From Paeniglutamicibacter terrestris (GTDB lineage: Bacteria > Actinomycetota > Actinomycetes > Actinomycetales > Micrococcaceae), in assembly GCF_012271785.1 (NCBI RefSeq), contig NZ_JAAWVT010000004.1, forward strand, positions 274,795 to 338,794: a DNA stretch of 64,000 nucleotides, given 5' to 3'. The position numbers and the translations under genes are program-made. The notes beneath the pieces were generated by a model, which was not told the origin of the DNA, did not search any database, and saw only the letters and a program-made list of their open reading frames with translations. Shown here piece by piece: positions 1-8,657 of the stretch (positions are counted from its first letter, which is position 1; every line of letters begins with the position of its first letter).

Positions 1-534
1 TTAGATCCTAGACCGTTGGGGATCATGAAGGGGTACTACGGAGATCCGGAAAAGACCGCGGAAGCCTTCCGAGACGGTCTTTATCACACCGGCGATATGG
101 CCGAGATGGACGAGCGAGGAGTCATTACCTATGTGGGGCGCGGGGACGATGTTTTCAAGTCCAGTGACTACAAACTCAGCCCCTTTGAGCTGGAGTCGGT
201 GCTGATCCAACACCCCGCAGTGGCCGAGGCCGCCGTTGTCCCCTCCCCCGATGCACTGAGGCTCTCGGTTCCCAAGGCCTTCGTGGTCACCACCGCTGGC
301 CACGAACCCTCTGCGGAGCTGGCCGAAAGCATCCTCGGCTTCTGCCGGGAACACCTGGCACCGTACAAACGGATCCGTCGCCTCGAATTCGCCGAACTTC
401 CCAAAACCATTTCCGGAAAGATCCGGCGGGTGGAACTGCGTAACAGCGAAGTGGCGCGCCACGAGACAACGGCGGGAACCCAATCCCTCGGCGTAGAGTA
501 CCGCGACGACGATTTTCCGTCGCTGAAGTCCTGA
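1..534 (+). CDS. Acyl-CoA synthetase (AMP-binding), C-terminal part
   Basis: This is the 3' end of a gene that starts before the window; the frame is open from base 1. The visible 177 residues cover the end of the large domain and the C-terminal lid of an ANL-superfamily adenylating enzyme. The adenylate-binding segment HTGDMAEMDERG leads to the hinge region GRGDDVFKSSDYKLSPFELE, and near the end lies PKTISGKIRR with the catalytic lysine. The wording around the hinge (SSDYKLSPFELE) resembles acetyl- or medium-chain acyl-CoA synthetases of the AcsA/ACSM type more than long-chain FadD. It would activate a carboxylic acid to its CoA thioester in the cytosol. The substrate cannot be fixed from this part. 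A MarR gene follows in the same direction and may control it. Confidence 0.85.
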   Translation, partial: LDPRPLGIMKGYYGDPEKTAEAFRDGLYHTGDMAEMDERGVITYVGRGDDVFKSSDYKLSPFELESVLIQHPAVAEAAVVPSPDALRLSVPKAFVVTTAGHEPSAELAESILGFCREHLAPYKRIRRLEFAELPKTISGKIRRVELRNSEVARHETTAGTQSLGVEYRDDDFPSLKS

Positions 535-586
535 GCCCGAGCGGGGTTTGGATAAGCTAGGGCATTCGTTATACCCGGAGGGAAAA

Positions 587-1144
587 TTGAGCCAGCCACT
601 ATCGCGCGACCCGATCCTAGAAGCGCAACGCAATTGGGAACGTCATGGATGGGAGGACGTTGCCGAACCCATGGCCGCGATCACCGCGCTGATGCGCACG
701 CAGCAGATTCTCTTGCAGCGCGCTGAAACGGTGCTCAAGCCATTCGGTCTCACCTTCGCACGCTATGAAATGTTGGCGTTGCTCAGCTTTGCGCGCGATG
801 GTGAGCTGGCGATGAATCGAGCCAGCGCGTTGTTGCAGGTTCACGCCACATCGGTCACCAATGCCGTGGACAGGTTAGAGAGCGCAGGGTTGGTCGCCCG
901 AACCAAACACCCGACCGACAAACGCACCACGCTCATCGCACTCTCACCGCAGGGCCGCGAACTATCCGCAGCAGCCACCCTCGAGCTAAACGCTCAGGTC
1001 TTTGCCGACTCCGGCTTCTCCGACCGAGACATCTCCACGCTGATCCGGATCTTTAGTAAGTTCCGCCGTGACGCTGGGGATTTCTCGGCGGAAGAATCTA
1101 CCTCGGAGTCAGCAAACATTCGAGATACACCGCGTGGCAGCTGA
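587..1144 (+). CDS. MarR-family transcriptional regulator
   Basis: This 185-residue winged-helix regulator has helices around LMRTQQILLQRAETVLKPFG, a recognition region near NRASALLQVHATSVTNAVDRLE, and the wing HPTDKRTT, typical of MarR. I place the start at the TTG at 587, because GGAGGG lies just upstream at a normal distance; an in-frame TTG 39 bases earlier lacks such a site. It lies 52 bp after an acyl-CoA synthetase gene on the same strand. MarR proteins beside CoA ligases often respond to aromatic acids or their CoA esters, so control of that upstream gene is a reasonable inference. The gene converges on the ABC transporter ATPase with only 3 bp between the stop codons. Confidence 0.88.
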   Translation: MSQPLSRDPILEAQRNWERHGWEDVAEPMAAITALMRTQQILLQRAETVLKPFGLTFARYEMLALLSFARDGELAMNRASALLQVHATSVTNAVDRLESAGLVARTKHPTDKRTTLIALSPQGRELSAAATLELNAQVFADSGFSDRDISTLIRIFSKFRRDAGDFSAEESTSESANIRDTPRGS

Positions 1145-1147
1145 GGC

Positions 1148-1855
1148 CTAACTACCGACCAGTTCCGAAATTCCCAACACTCCATCGCGCATGGCGGCAA
1201 CCGAGTCGGTGAACGAAATGAACTCGGTATCGTGGGTAACCATCACGGTGGCCACCGAGAATTCCTTGGTGACCTGCGCCAACAGACGCACGATTGATTC
1301 ACTACGTGCGTTGTCCAACGCCGCCGTCGGCTCGTCGACCAGCAACACCTTCGGTTCGCCCATCAAGGCGCGGGCAATGTTCACACGCTGACGTTGACCA
1401 CCGGAGAGTTGGTGCGGGCGCTTCTTGGCACTGTCGGCCAAGCCCACGATATCCAACAACTCCATGGCATGTTTTTTGGCTGGCTTCAGCGACTTGCCAC
1501 GCAGATGGTCAGAGATCATGAGTTGTTCCACCGCTGTAAGTGAGGCCAGTAGATTGGGCTGCTGAAAGATGATGCCGATCTTTTCGCGACGTAACGCGGT
1601 CAGCTGGGCATCGTTCAGGTCACTAGCGGTGGTTCCGTCGATGATCACCAGACCACTAGTGGGGCGAATGAGTGTTGCCGCGGCGGCCAGCAGGGAGGAC
1701 TTGCCCGAGCCCGAGGGGCCGATGAGCGAGAGCATCTTCCCGGCACCGACGCTCAAGTTCACGGCGTCCAGAGCTTTGATGGTGCCGTCTCCGTCTGGGT
1801 ATTCAAGCGTGACGTCGATCAGTTGCAGTGGCATGTTGGTGTTGGGGGTATTCAT
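1148..1855 (-). CDS. ABC transporter ATP-binding protein (MacB/LolD type)
   Basis: This 235-residue nucleotide-binding subunit has Walker A GPSGSGKSS (residues 46-54), the signature LSGGQRQRVNIARAL, Walker B LLVDEPTAALD and the switch histidine in VMVTHDTEF. The pattern fits the FtsE/LolD/MacB subgroup that pairs with an FtsX-like permease, which is encoded just upstream. A GAAGGA site precedes the ATG. It would drive export or membrane extraction of an unknown substrate such as a drug, peptide or lipoprotein. It forms a two-gene operon with the permease (54 bp gap), and both probably answer to the palindrome upstream of the permease. Confidence 0.9.
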   Translation of the reverse strand: MNTPNTNMPLQLIDVTLEYPDGDGTIKALDAVNLSVGAGKMLSLIGPSGSGKSSLLAAAATLIRPTSGLVIIDGTTASDLNDAQLTALRREKIGIIFQQPNLLASLTAVEQLMISDHLRGKSLKPAKKHAMELLDIVGLADSAKKRPHQLSGGQRQRVNIARALMGEPKVLLVDEPTAALDNARSESIVRLLAQVTKEFSVATVMVTHDTEFISFTDSVAAMRDGVLGISELVGS

Positions 1856-1909
1856 GGAAATCCTTCACTCGTGTGGGGAGAGAAATTGTTGCGAAAACTA
1901 CTCGGTGAA

Positions 1910-3025
1910 CTAGTTGCCACCAAGGGCGATCAGTGGATCGACCTTGGTCACGCGTGAGACGGCGAGCGCAGCTCCGGCAAGGCCCAGCACTACCACCCCA
2001 ACAATGGGCAGCAGCGTGGTGGCCGGACTCAGTAGGAAGGGAGCCGCGGCCGCGGCGAGGGAACCACCGAGGATCCCCACACCTCCGCCGATTCCTGCAC
2101 CGAGCAGGAGCACGATACTCGCCTGGGTGATGGCGTCTCGCAGCACGTAGCTACCGGAACCGCCGAGCGCCTTGAGCACGGCGATGTCGCGGGTACGCTG
2201 TACCGTCCATACAGTGAGGAAGGCAAGGATCACTAGGGCAGATATGCCATAGAGGAAGCCTTGCATCATCAACAGGGATCCGTTTTCGCTCTTGTAAGAA
2301 CCTAGCGCGGCGTATGACCCGGTGCGGGTAGTGCTCACCGTGGATGCGGCAGCGTTCGCCGCCTCTGTATCAACGGTTGCCCCATCCTGATTGGTCACAG
2401 CGATGACGGTTCCGGCCTGATGCTGATCTCCTAGGTGAGCGAGCTTGGTCCAAGAATCTAGATCCGTGTAGGCAACCGAAGTGTGGGAGTACCAGTTATC
2501 TGCGGTTACTCCCCCAATACGTAAATCGACCCCGGCCATGGAGATCATGTCTCCAGTTTTGAGCGACAGGTCTTCCGCCACGGATTCACCGATGACGACT
2601 TCTCCCTTGGCTATCGGCAATGGTGCGAGGGCGCTGTCCTGCTCAAGGCCGAAGACCGCGACGTTCGTGGTTCCGGTGCTGGTTTCAGATCCAACAGCCG
2701 AGCCCTGGAAACGCGTTTGGGTGATGCCGATGGCCTGGGCCGAAGCGACGCCTTCACGAGTCTCCCATGTGGCTACCTGCTCGGCCGTGACCTGGCTTTC
2801 GGTGAAGGAGGCCTTGGGTTCATTGCCGCTGGCGGCGCCGAAGACAATGCTGTCTACGGGCTTGGCCGCCGATCCAAGATTCTTGAGGGCGGAGGTTGAC
2901 TGATCGCCCAGACCTGCGGTGAGTCCGGAGAGCATGACCAGTAGCAGCGTAATGAGCGCCACCACCGTGCCCATCAGGGCGAAGCGGCCCTTGGCGAAGC
3001 GAATATCTCGAATGGCGAGGAACAT
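1910..3025 (-). CDS. ABC transporter permease, FtsX/MacB family
   Basis: This 371-residue membrane protein has one helix at about residues 14-36, a large extracytoplasmic MacB-like periplasmic-core domain, then three C-terminal helices starting near residue 255 (MQGFLYGISALVILAFLTVW). This four-helix layout is characteristic of FtsX/LolE/MacB permeases. The segment RDIAVLKALGG is the usual coupling region to the ATPase. The ATPase gene follows on the same strand, so together they make a type VII ABC exporter. An 18-bp perfect palindrome lies about 95 bp upstream of the start codon. The substrate is unknown. Confidence 0.88.
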   Translation of the reverse strand: MFLAIRDIRFAKGRFALMGTVVALITLLLVMLSGLTAGLGDQSTSALKNLGSAAKPVDSIVFGAASGNEPKASFTESQVTAEQVATWETREGVASAQAIGITQTRFQGSAVGSETSTGTTNVAVFGLEQDSALAPLPIAKGEVVIGESVAEDLSLKTGDMISMAGVDLRIGGVTADNWYSHTSVAYTDLDSWTKLAHLGDQHQAGTVIAVTNQDGATVDTEAANAAASTVSTTRTGSYAALGSYKSENGSLLMMQGFLYGISALVILAFLTVWTVQRTRDIAVLKALGGSGSYVLRDAITQASIVLLLGAGIGGGVGILGGSLAAAAAPFLLSPATTLLPIVGVVVLGLAGAALAVSRVTKVDPLIALGGN

Positions 3026-3118
3026 GATCGGGGTTCTCTTTCGGTGGATGATTCGGGGATTTGCCGTTGGCCTTTCCCCTTCTTATCTCCCATCCTCCGA
3101 CGTTCCTGATGCTCGCAC

Positions 3119-3136
3119 ATCGACCATATGGTCGAT
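3119..3136. promoter_or_regulatory. 18-bp perfect palindrome, likely operator
   Basis: The sequence ATCGACCATATGGTCGAT is its own reverse complement over all 18 bases. It sits in the 277-bp gap upstream of the ABC permease/ATPase operon, about 95 bp from the permease start. A perfect palindrome of this size is typical for TetR-, MarR- or GntR-type dimers. No regulator of the right kind is adjacent in this gap; the nearest is the MarR gene at 587-1144 beyond the ABC genes. The match to a regulator is inference. Confidence 0.6.
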
Positions 3137-3224
3137 TGCTGTGGGCATGGCATTATTCAGGAATTTTTTCGTGGCCTTCCGATCATGACCATTGGCCGAC
3201 ATTCCTGAACTGCTGCTTGGGGAG

Positions 3225-3273
3225 CGTCGTCCCGGAACTCTCGTGTCATTGACGCAGGCATTCCGGGACGACG
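3225..3273 (-). terminator. Long inverted repeat after mmsB
   Basis: Arms CGTCGTCCCGGAA and TTCCGGGACGACG (13 bp, perfect) are separated by 23 bases, starting about 30 bp beyond the mmsB stop codon on the minus strand. There is no clear T-run, so this may be a factor-independent end, an mRNA-stabilising hairpin, or an insulator between the mms operon and the downstream ABC promoter. Confidence 0.5.
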
Positions 3274-3302
3274 TGGCACTCCGCCTCTAGGCTGCGCTGT
3301 AG

Positions 3303-4229
3303 CTAGTTTCCAGAGTTTTTGCGGATCTCGGTGATGATTCCGGAAAAGTCGCGTCCTGCCCCGCCCTCATCGGAAAATTGGCGGTAGATCTGCGCTGCAA
3401 GGGGGCCCAGTTGCGCGCTAACTCCCGTGTTTTCTAGTGCATTGAGCGCTAGACCTAGATCCTTAGCCATGAGCGCCCCAGCGAATCCGGGAACATAATC
3501 TCGATTCGCCGGAGAGGTAGGTACGGGACCGGGAACTGGGCAGTTGGTAGTGACTGCCCAGCATTGTCCCGAGGCCGTGGAGATCACGTCGTACAGCGCC
3601 TGATGACTCAACCCCAATTTTTCCCCCAGGACGAAGGCCTCGGCGGCCCCGATCATGGAGATACCCAGCAGCATGTTGTTACAAATCTTGGCGGCTTGCC
3701 CAGCGCCGTGCTCACCGCAATGGACTAGTTTTTTGCCCATGACCTCCAGCAGTACGGTGATCTGGTCCATATCGGAGGCGTCGGCACCGATCATGAACGT
3801 TAGTGTCCCGGCTTCAGCGCCAACAACACCACCGGATACCGGTGCGTCGGCGGATCGATGTCCGGCGGCCAGGGCGAGTTCAGCAGCCTCGCGGGCCTGA
3901 GCCACATCGATGGTGGAGCAATCGAGGAAGAGGGTGTTTGGCGGGGCCACCTCCAGCAGTCCCGGTGTATCAACTCCGCGGTAGGCGTCAAGCAGGATCG
4001 CCCCCGAAGGGAACATGGTCAGCACGATGGCCGCGCCGGTGGCGGCCTCTGCCGCAGTGGTCGCACATGGCAAACCGGCGGCGGTGGCCGCTGCCACGGC
4101 GGCCGGGACCACATCAAAGCCCACTACATCAAATCCAGCCTTGAGGAGGTTCACGGCCATGGGTTCCCCCATGTGTCCAAGTCCCAAGAAGGCAATACGG
4201 CCCGGCGCTGCGGGTGTCGTTTCGGTCAT
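3303..4229 (-). CDS. mmsB: 3-hydroxyisobutyrate dehydrogenase
   Basis: The protein has 308 residues. An N-terminal Rossmann fold opens with IAFLGLGHMGEPMAVNLLKAG. The family signature DAPVSGGVVGAEAGTLTFM and the catalytic-lysine region GAGQAAKICNNMLLG follow. The enzyme oxidises 3-hydroxyisobutyrate to methylmalonate semialdehyde with NAD+ in valine breakdown. It is the last gene of a three-gene operon, starting 15 bp after the stop of the hydroxyisobutyryl-CoA hydrolase. The hydrolase makes its substrate and the first gene of the operon (mmsA) uses its product, which strongly supports the specific call over other beta-hydroxyacid dehydrogenases. Confidence 0.93.
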   Translation of the reverse strand: MTETTPAAPGRIAFLGLGHMGEPMAVNLLKAGFDVVGFDVVPAAVAAATAAGLPCATTAAEAATGAAIVLTMFPSGAILLDAYRGVDTPGLLEVAPPNTLFLDCSTIDVAQAREAAELALAAGHRSADAPVSGGVVGAEAGTLTFMIGADASDMDQITVLLEVMGKKLVHCGEHGAGQAAKICNNMLLGISMIGAAEAFVLGEKLGLSHQALYDVISTASGQCWAVTTNCPVPGPVPTSPANRDYVPGFAGALMAKDLGLALNALENTGVSAQLGPLAAQIYRQFSDEGGAGRDFSGIITEIRKNSGN

Positions 4230-4244
4230 GTCAGTCCTCCATTG

Positions 4245-5318
4245 CTATTCGACGGCGCCACTGAGGGCGCGGGGGTTGAGTTTGAGTTCTCGATTGCCCA
4301 GGGAAGCAAAGCTGGCCTCAAGCAACTCCATATCCACCGCTTGAAGCGTGGCGGGGTTCCACATTGGCGCATAGTCCTTGTCGATAACTTGGGCTCGGAT
4401 GCCTTCTGGGAAGTCACTAGATTCCAGGGCACGGAGCCCCACTCGATATTCCTGTTTAAGGACTTCTTTGAGGTCGGTAAGGTTTTTGGCTCGGCGTAGC
4501 GAGGCAAGGGTGAGCTTCAGTGCGCTGGGCGATTTTTTGCCCAGCGTCGCCACCGCTGCACGGGCTTCGTCGTTACCCGCTGCTGCCAACGCGTTCAGGT
4601 CCGCCATGATTTCTTCGACGCTCGAGTGTGCGTAAGCGTCATCAAGCCACGCACGCCAGGATTCGAGATTTGAGGCGGGCACCGGAAGGATGAATCCCGG
4701 AAGAATGTCGTCAACCGGCGCCGTTTCCAGCGCCACGAAGAGCTCTTCGGCTCGGGCGAAATCGATGAGGTGATCGGCCAGTCCCAGATAGAGCACCTCG
4801 GCAGCACCCAGGTGTTCTCCGGTGAGTGCGGCGTGAGTGCCACTTTCGCCCGGGGAGCGTGAAAGCAGATACGTACCGCCGACATCGGGGACAAACCCGA
4901 TGGTTGTCTCGGGCATACCACTGCGCGTCCGGGTGGTAACCAGCCGGTGACTGCCGTGGGCCGAGATCCCCACTCCCCCGCCGAGCACCAACCCGTCCAT
5001 GTAGGCGATGTAGGGCTTGGGATACGACTGGATCAGGGAGTTCAGTGAATATTCGGTGCTCCAGAACTCCTCGGTTTCCTGACCACCGGAGGTGATGTCG
5101 CGGTAGATCGCCACGATGTCTCCGCCGGCGCAGAGTCCACGTTCCCCCGAGCCGCGCACCAGCACTTGATGTACCGCCGGATCGGTGGCCCAGCGGAGCA
5201 GGGTTTCGAGCATGGCAGTGGCCATGGTGGCAGTCAGGGCATTCACCGCACGCGGGCGGTTCAGCGTGATGACGCCCAGGGTGCCGCGGACAGCAAAAAG
5301 TACTTCGGGTTCACTCAT
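4245..5318 (-). CDS. 3-hydroxyisobutyryl-CoA hydrolase (crotonase fold)
   Basis: This 357-residue crotonase-superfamily protein carries the oxyanion-hole segments GERGLCAGGDI and MDGLVLGGGVGISAHG and the glutamate-bearing MPETTIGFVPDVGGTYLLS. The long C-terminal extension and this wording fit 3-hydroxyisobutyryl-CoA hydrolase rather than a simple enoyl-CoA hydratase. The start is the ATG at 5318: GGAGGG precedes it inside the end of mmsA, and only 4 bases separate it from the mmsA stop, so the two genes are translationally close. It releases 3-hydroxyisobutyrate for MmsB. An enoyl-CoA hydratase role is the main alternative. Confidence 0.88.
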   Translation of the reverse strand: MSEPEVLFAVRGTLGVITLNRPRAVNALTATMATAMLETLLRWATDPAVHQVLVRGSGERGLCAGGDIVAIYRDITSGGQETEEFWSTEYSLNSLIQSYPKPYIAYMDGLVLGGGVGISAHGSHRLVTTRTRSGMPETTIGFVPDVGGTYLLSRSPGESGTHAALTGEHLGAAEVLYLGLADHLIDFARAEELFVALETAPVDDILPGFILPVPASNLESWRAWLDDAYAHSSVEEIMADLNALAAAGNDEARAAVATLGKKSPSALKLTLASLRRAKNLTDLKEVLKQEYRVGLRALESSDFPEGIRAQVIDKDYAPMWNPATLQAVDMELLEASFASLGNRELKLNPRALSGAVE

Positions 5319-5322
5319 ATTA

Positions 5323-6822
5323 TTAACTGCCCTCCGGCATGATGAAGCTTGCACCCTCACGGATACCCGATGGCCAGCGCGTGGTCACGGTCTTGGTCTT
5401 GGTGTAGAAGCGGAATCCGTCGGCTCCATGCTGGTTCAAATCCCCAAAGCCAGAGGCCTTCCATCCGCCGAAGGTGTAATAGGCGATCGGCACCGGGATG
5501 GGAACGTTGATTCCCACCATGCCGACCTGCACGCGTGAGGAGAAGTTCCGTGCGGTGTCCCCGTCGCGGGTGAAAATGGAAACTCCGTTGCCAAATTCGT
5601 GCTCGGAGGGCAAGCGGAGTGCTTCCTCGTAGTCCTTGGCTCGGATGATGCAAAGCACGGGACCGAAAATTTCTTCCTTGTAGATCCGCATGGTTTCGGT
5701 GACGTTGTCAAAGAGAGTGGGACCAACCCAGAAGCCGTTCTCGTGGCCGGGCACGGTTAATCCGCGGCCGTCGACCACCAGTGATGCACCTTCGTCAACA
5801 CCGATCTGGACATAGTCTTCGATGCGCTCCTTGGCGCTTTGAGCTACCACCGGGCCAAAATCTGATGTCTCGTCCATGCCGTCACCCACCCTGAGGGTAG
5901 CGATGCGTTCAACCAGCTTGGCCACCAGCGCGTCGGCAGTTTTTTCACCCACGGGGATGGCCACAGAGATCGCCATGCAGCGTTCTCCCGCGGAACCATA
6001 TCCGGCACCCATGAGCGCATCGGCGACCATGTCCAGATCAGCGTCGGGCATGATGACCATGTGATTTTTTGCGCCACCGAAGCACTGTGCCCGCTTGCCG
6101 TTGGCTGCTGCCGTTGCATAGATGCTTTGGGCGATCGGTGTGGAACCCACGAATCCGATGGCCTTGACCCGTGGGTCCTCCAGCAGCACATCAACGGCCT
6201 CCTTGTCCCCATTAATGACGTTGAAGATGCCGTCGGGGAGGCCCGCTTCGGTGAAGAGTTCGGCCAGCCGTAGTGGGACGGATGGGTCGCGTTCGGAGGG
6301 CTTGAGGATGAAGGCGTTGCCCGAGGCGATCGCCGGGCCGGCCTTCCACAGCGGGATCATGGCCGGAAAATTGAACGGGGTAATGCCTGCGACCACACCG
6401 AGGGGTTGGCGCATGGAGTGGACATCAATGTCGCTTCCGGCGCTGTCGGAGAATTCCCCCTTCAACAAGTGTGGGGCGGCGACGCAGAATTCGATGACTT
6501 CGAGCCCGCGCTGGATGTCGCCCTTGGCGTCGGGGAAGGTTTTGCCATGTTCACTGGTCAGCAGGGCTGCTAGCTCGTCCATATTTGCATACACGAGCTC
6601 GACAAACTTGTTCAGAATTCTGGCGCGCCGCTGCGGATTTGTCGTACCCCACTGGACCTGCGCTGTTTCGGCGACGGTGATGGCCCGACGGACTTCGTCT
6701 CCCGAGGCCAGCGGGAGCCGCGCCTGCACCTCTCCAATGGAGGGGTTGTAGACATCGGCGAAACGGCCGGAGGTGCCGTCGACGTGGGCGCCACCCACAT
6801 AATGGGTCAGTTCGCGGGTCAT
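5323..6822 (-). CDS. mmsA: Methylmalonate-semialdehyde dehydrogenase (CoA-acylating)
   Basis: This 499-residue aldehyde dehydrogenase-superfamily enzyme has GITPFNFPAMIPLWK near residue 147, FVGSTPIAQ near 224 and the catalytic Cys282 in GSAGERCMAISVAI. MNVP/NFP-type wording and the absence of the usual general-base glutamate region fit the CoA-dependent MmsA/IolA family. It converts methylmalonate semialdehyde to propionyl-CoA at the end of valine degradation; myo-inositol degradation (IolA) is a known alternative use. A GAGGAG site lies 10 bases upstream of the ATG. It is the first gene of the operon with the hydrolase and mmsB. A TATATT box near 6900 on this strand could be the -10 element. 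Confidence 0.93.
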   Translation of the reverse strand: MTRELTHYVGGAHVDGTSGRFADVYNPSIGEVQARLPLASGDEVRRAITVAETAQVQWGTTNPQRRARILNKFVELVYANMDELAALLTSEHGKTFPDAKGDIQRGLEVIEFCVAAPHLLKGEFSDSAGSDIDVHSMRQPLGVVAGITPFNFPAMIPLWKAGPAIASGNAFILKPSERDPSVPLRLAELFTEAGLPDGIFNVINGDKEAVDVLLEDPRVKAIGFVGSTPIAQSIYATAAANGKRAQCFGGAKNHMVIMPDADLDMVADALMGAGYGSAGERCMAISVAIPVGEKTADALVAKLVERIATLRVGDGMDETSDFGPVVAQSAKERIEDYVQIGVDEGASLVVDGRGLTVPGHENGFWVGPTLFDNVTETMRIYKEEIFGPVLCIIRAKDYEEALRLPSEHEFGNGVSIFTRDGDTARNFSSRVQVGMVGINVPIPVPIAYYTFGGWKASGFGDLNQHGADGFRFYTKTKTVTTRWPSGIREGASFIMPEGS

Positions 6823-6998
6823 GTGATGCTTGCTCCTCAGCAGAATTCGCTAGCACGCGGCAGCTTCATGTGATGGGCGCCACGTCTGATATCCAAAAAT
6901 ATACTCGGACTTCCTACTAAATTGCTAGGGGCACTATTTTTCCCGGACTTTTCTGCCGCAAACCTGAACCCGATCACCGAAGTTGATAGGTTGGGAAG

Positions 6999-7802
6999 GT
7001 GAAGATTGCTACTTGGAACGTGAATTCCCTTCGTGCCCGTGCCGACCGCGTCGAGGACTGGCTGCGACGCTCCGACGTCGACGTCTTGGCCATTCAAGAA
7101 ACCAAGTGCAAAGACGAGAACTTCCCATGGGAACTCTTTGAGAACAACGACTACGAGGTAGCCCACTTCGGGATCAGTCAGTGGAACGGCGTGGCGATCG
7201 CCTCCCGCGTGGGCCTGGACAACGTGGAGCGCACCTTTGTTGACCAACCAGCATTCGGCAAGGGCGGCAAGGACCCGGTCCAAGAGGCACGCGCGATCGC
7301 TGCCACCTGCGGAGGCGTACGCATCTGGAGCCTGTACGTACCCAACGGTCGTGCACTGGAGGACGAACACATGCCGTACAAGCTCTCGTGGCTCGAGAAC
7401 CTCAATCAGCAGGCGGCAAGCTGGCTGGCAGAAGATCCCAGCGCGCAGGTAGCCCTGATGGGCGACTGGAATATTGCCCCACGCGATGAGGACGTCTGGG
7501 ACATTGATTTCTTCCGAGACAACAACATGACCCACGTTTCTACTCCCGAGCGTGCAGCCTTCGAGGCCTTCCTGAAAACTGGCTTTAGCGACGTGGTGCG
7601 CCCCTACACCGATACGCCCAAAACCTACACCTACTGGGACTACACGCAGCTGCGCTTCCCGAAGAACGAGGGCATGCGCATCGACTTCACCTTGGCTTCC
7701 CCCGCACTAGCGGACAGGGTCATCGGCGCCAGCATTGACCGCGAAGAGCGTAAGGGCAAGGGCGCATCCGACCACACCCCGGTGATCGTGGAGCTGAGCT
7801 AG
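6999..7802 (+). CDS. xthA: Exodeoxyribonuclease III (AP endonuclease)
   Basis: The protein has 267 residues, starts at GTG and belongs to the EEP nuclease fold. Active-site motifs appear in order: the metal-binding Glu in AIQETKCKD, LYVPNGR, GDWNIAP, RIDFTLAS and the terminal GASDHTPV with the catalytic Asp-His. It cleaves DNA at abasic sites and trims 3' blocked ends in base excision repair. GGGAAG abuts the start codon, too close for a normal ribosome site, so translation may be leaderless. An unknown gene follows 3 bp after the stop codon, probably in the same transcript. Confidence 0.95.
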   Translation: MKIATWNVNSLRARADRVEDWLRRSDVDVLAIQETKCKDENFPWELFENNDYEVAHFGISQWNGVAIASRVGLDNVERTFVDQPAFGKGGKDPVQEARAIAATCGGVRIWSLYVPNGRALEDEHMPYKLSWLENLNQQAASWLAEDPSAQVALMGDWNIAPRDEDVWDIDFFRDNNMTHVSTPERAAFEAFLKTGFSDVVRPYTDTPKTYTYWDYTQLRFPKNEGMRIDFTLASPALADRVIGASIDREERKGKGASDHTPVIVELS

Positions 7803-7805
7803 GTC

Positions 7806-8657
7806 ATGGCTCAGGTCAGCGGAACCAATCGGAAAGCCCTCCCGCCGACCTCTTACCTGCGCATTTTTGAGCCATTGCGCGCCTTCTCGGAGGCAGACCA
7901 GGCGGTGGCGTTGACCACTGGTCGGATCAGTCGCGAGGTACTGGAGGATGCGACGGCTGCCGCCGCACTGAAGCGGCTGACCCGACCACTCTCAGACCCC
8001 TTCCCTCACCTGCATCTGGAGTCTTTCCGGAAGCTGGTCACCACAACCTGGGACGGCACGGTCAATACGCTGTACTGCCCCGACCAGTTGGCCACCAGGA
8101 CCATCCTGGCCTCCGAACAGCTCGATGGCTCCATGCGTCCGCAGTTGCTAGAACTATTGATTCCGAGTGCCGCGCGTGAAGCCAATGCTTTACGCGTGGA
8201 CAGGCAACGATTCACCGATGACGTGGCACATCTGCACACCCGGACGGCCACCTGGGGCGTGCCCTTTGGGTGGCTAATCTTGGTGCACGAAGACGATGAG
8301 GTTGACGTCATTGAAGACGGCGATGACTTGCTCGCCAGCCGGATCTACACGCCCATGCATCAGGCCCTGGATCGGGTTCGCTATGCGGCGGCAACCCTTG
8401 CCATCCACGCGCCGGAGATGGATCTGCTGGACGAACTCGCAGCACTGAGCGAATGGCTTCAGCTCTTTGACGCCGAATCGGTGGTCGAGCTGGACTATGG
8501 GCGCATTGCGGCCTTGGTATGGCCCGATGATTCGCCCCATGACCTGCGCTTGGGCATCGAATCGCTGGCGGAATCGGATATGACCGGAGCCGCGGCCTCC
8601 TACCGCAGGCTCTCCAGCCGCTGGCTGGCCGTGCGCCAACTGGCACGAGCAAACTAG
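7806..8657 (+). CDS. Conserved protein of unknown function downstream of xthA
   Basis: I do not recognise this 283-residue protein. It is soluble by appearance, with no signal peptide or membrane helix, is rich in acidic residues, and carries an acidic run (HEDDEVDVIEDGDDLL) near its middle. Several leucine-rich helical segments follow. It begins 3 bp after xthA, so cotranscription is very likely. Its stop codon overlaps that of the convergent EamA gene inside the tetramer CTAG. Codon use looks like that of its neighbours, so it is probably a resident gene. A DNA-repair link would rest only on the neighbourhood. Confidence 0.8.
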   Translation: MAQVSGTNRKALPPTSYLRIFEPLRAFSEADQAVALTTGRISREVLEDATAAAALKRLTRPLSDPFPHLHLESFRKLVTTTWDGTVNTLYCPDQLATRTILASEQLDGSMRPQLLELLIPSAAREANALRVDRQRFTDDVAHLHTRTATWGVPFGWLILVHEDDEVDVIEDGDDLLASRIYTPMHQALDRVRYAAATLAIHAPEMDLLDELAALSEWLQLFDAESVVELDYGRIAALVWPDDSPHDLRLGIESLAESDMTGAAASYRRLSSRWLAVRQLARAN

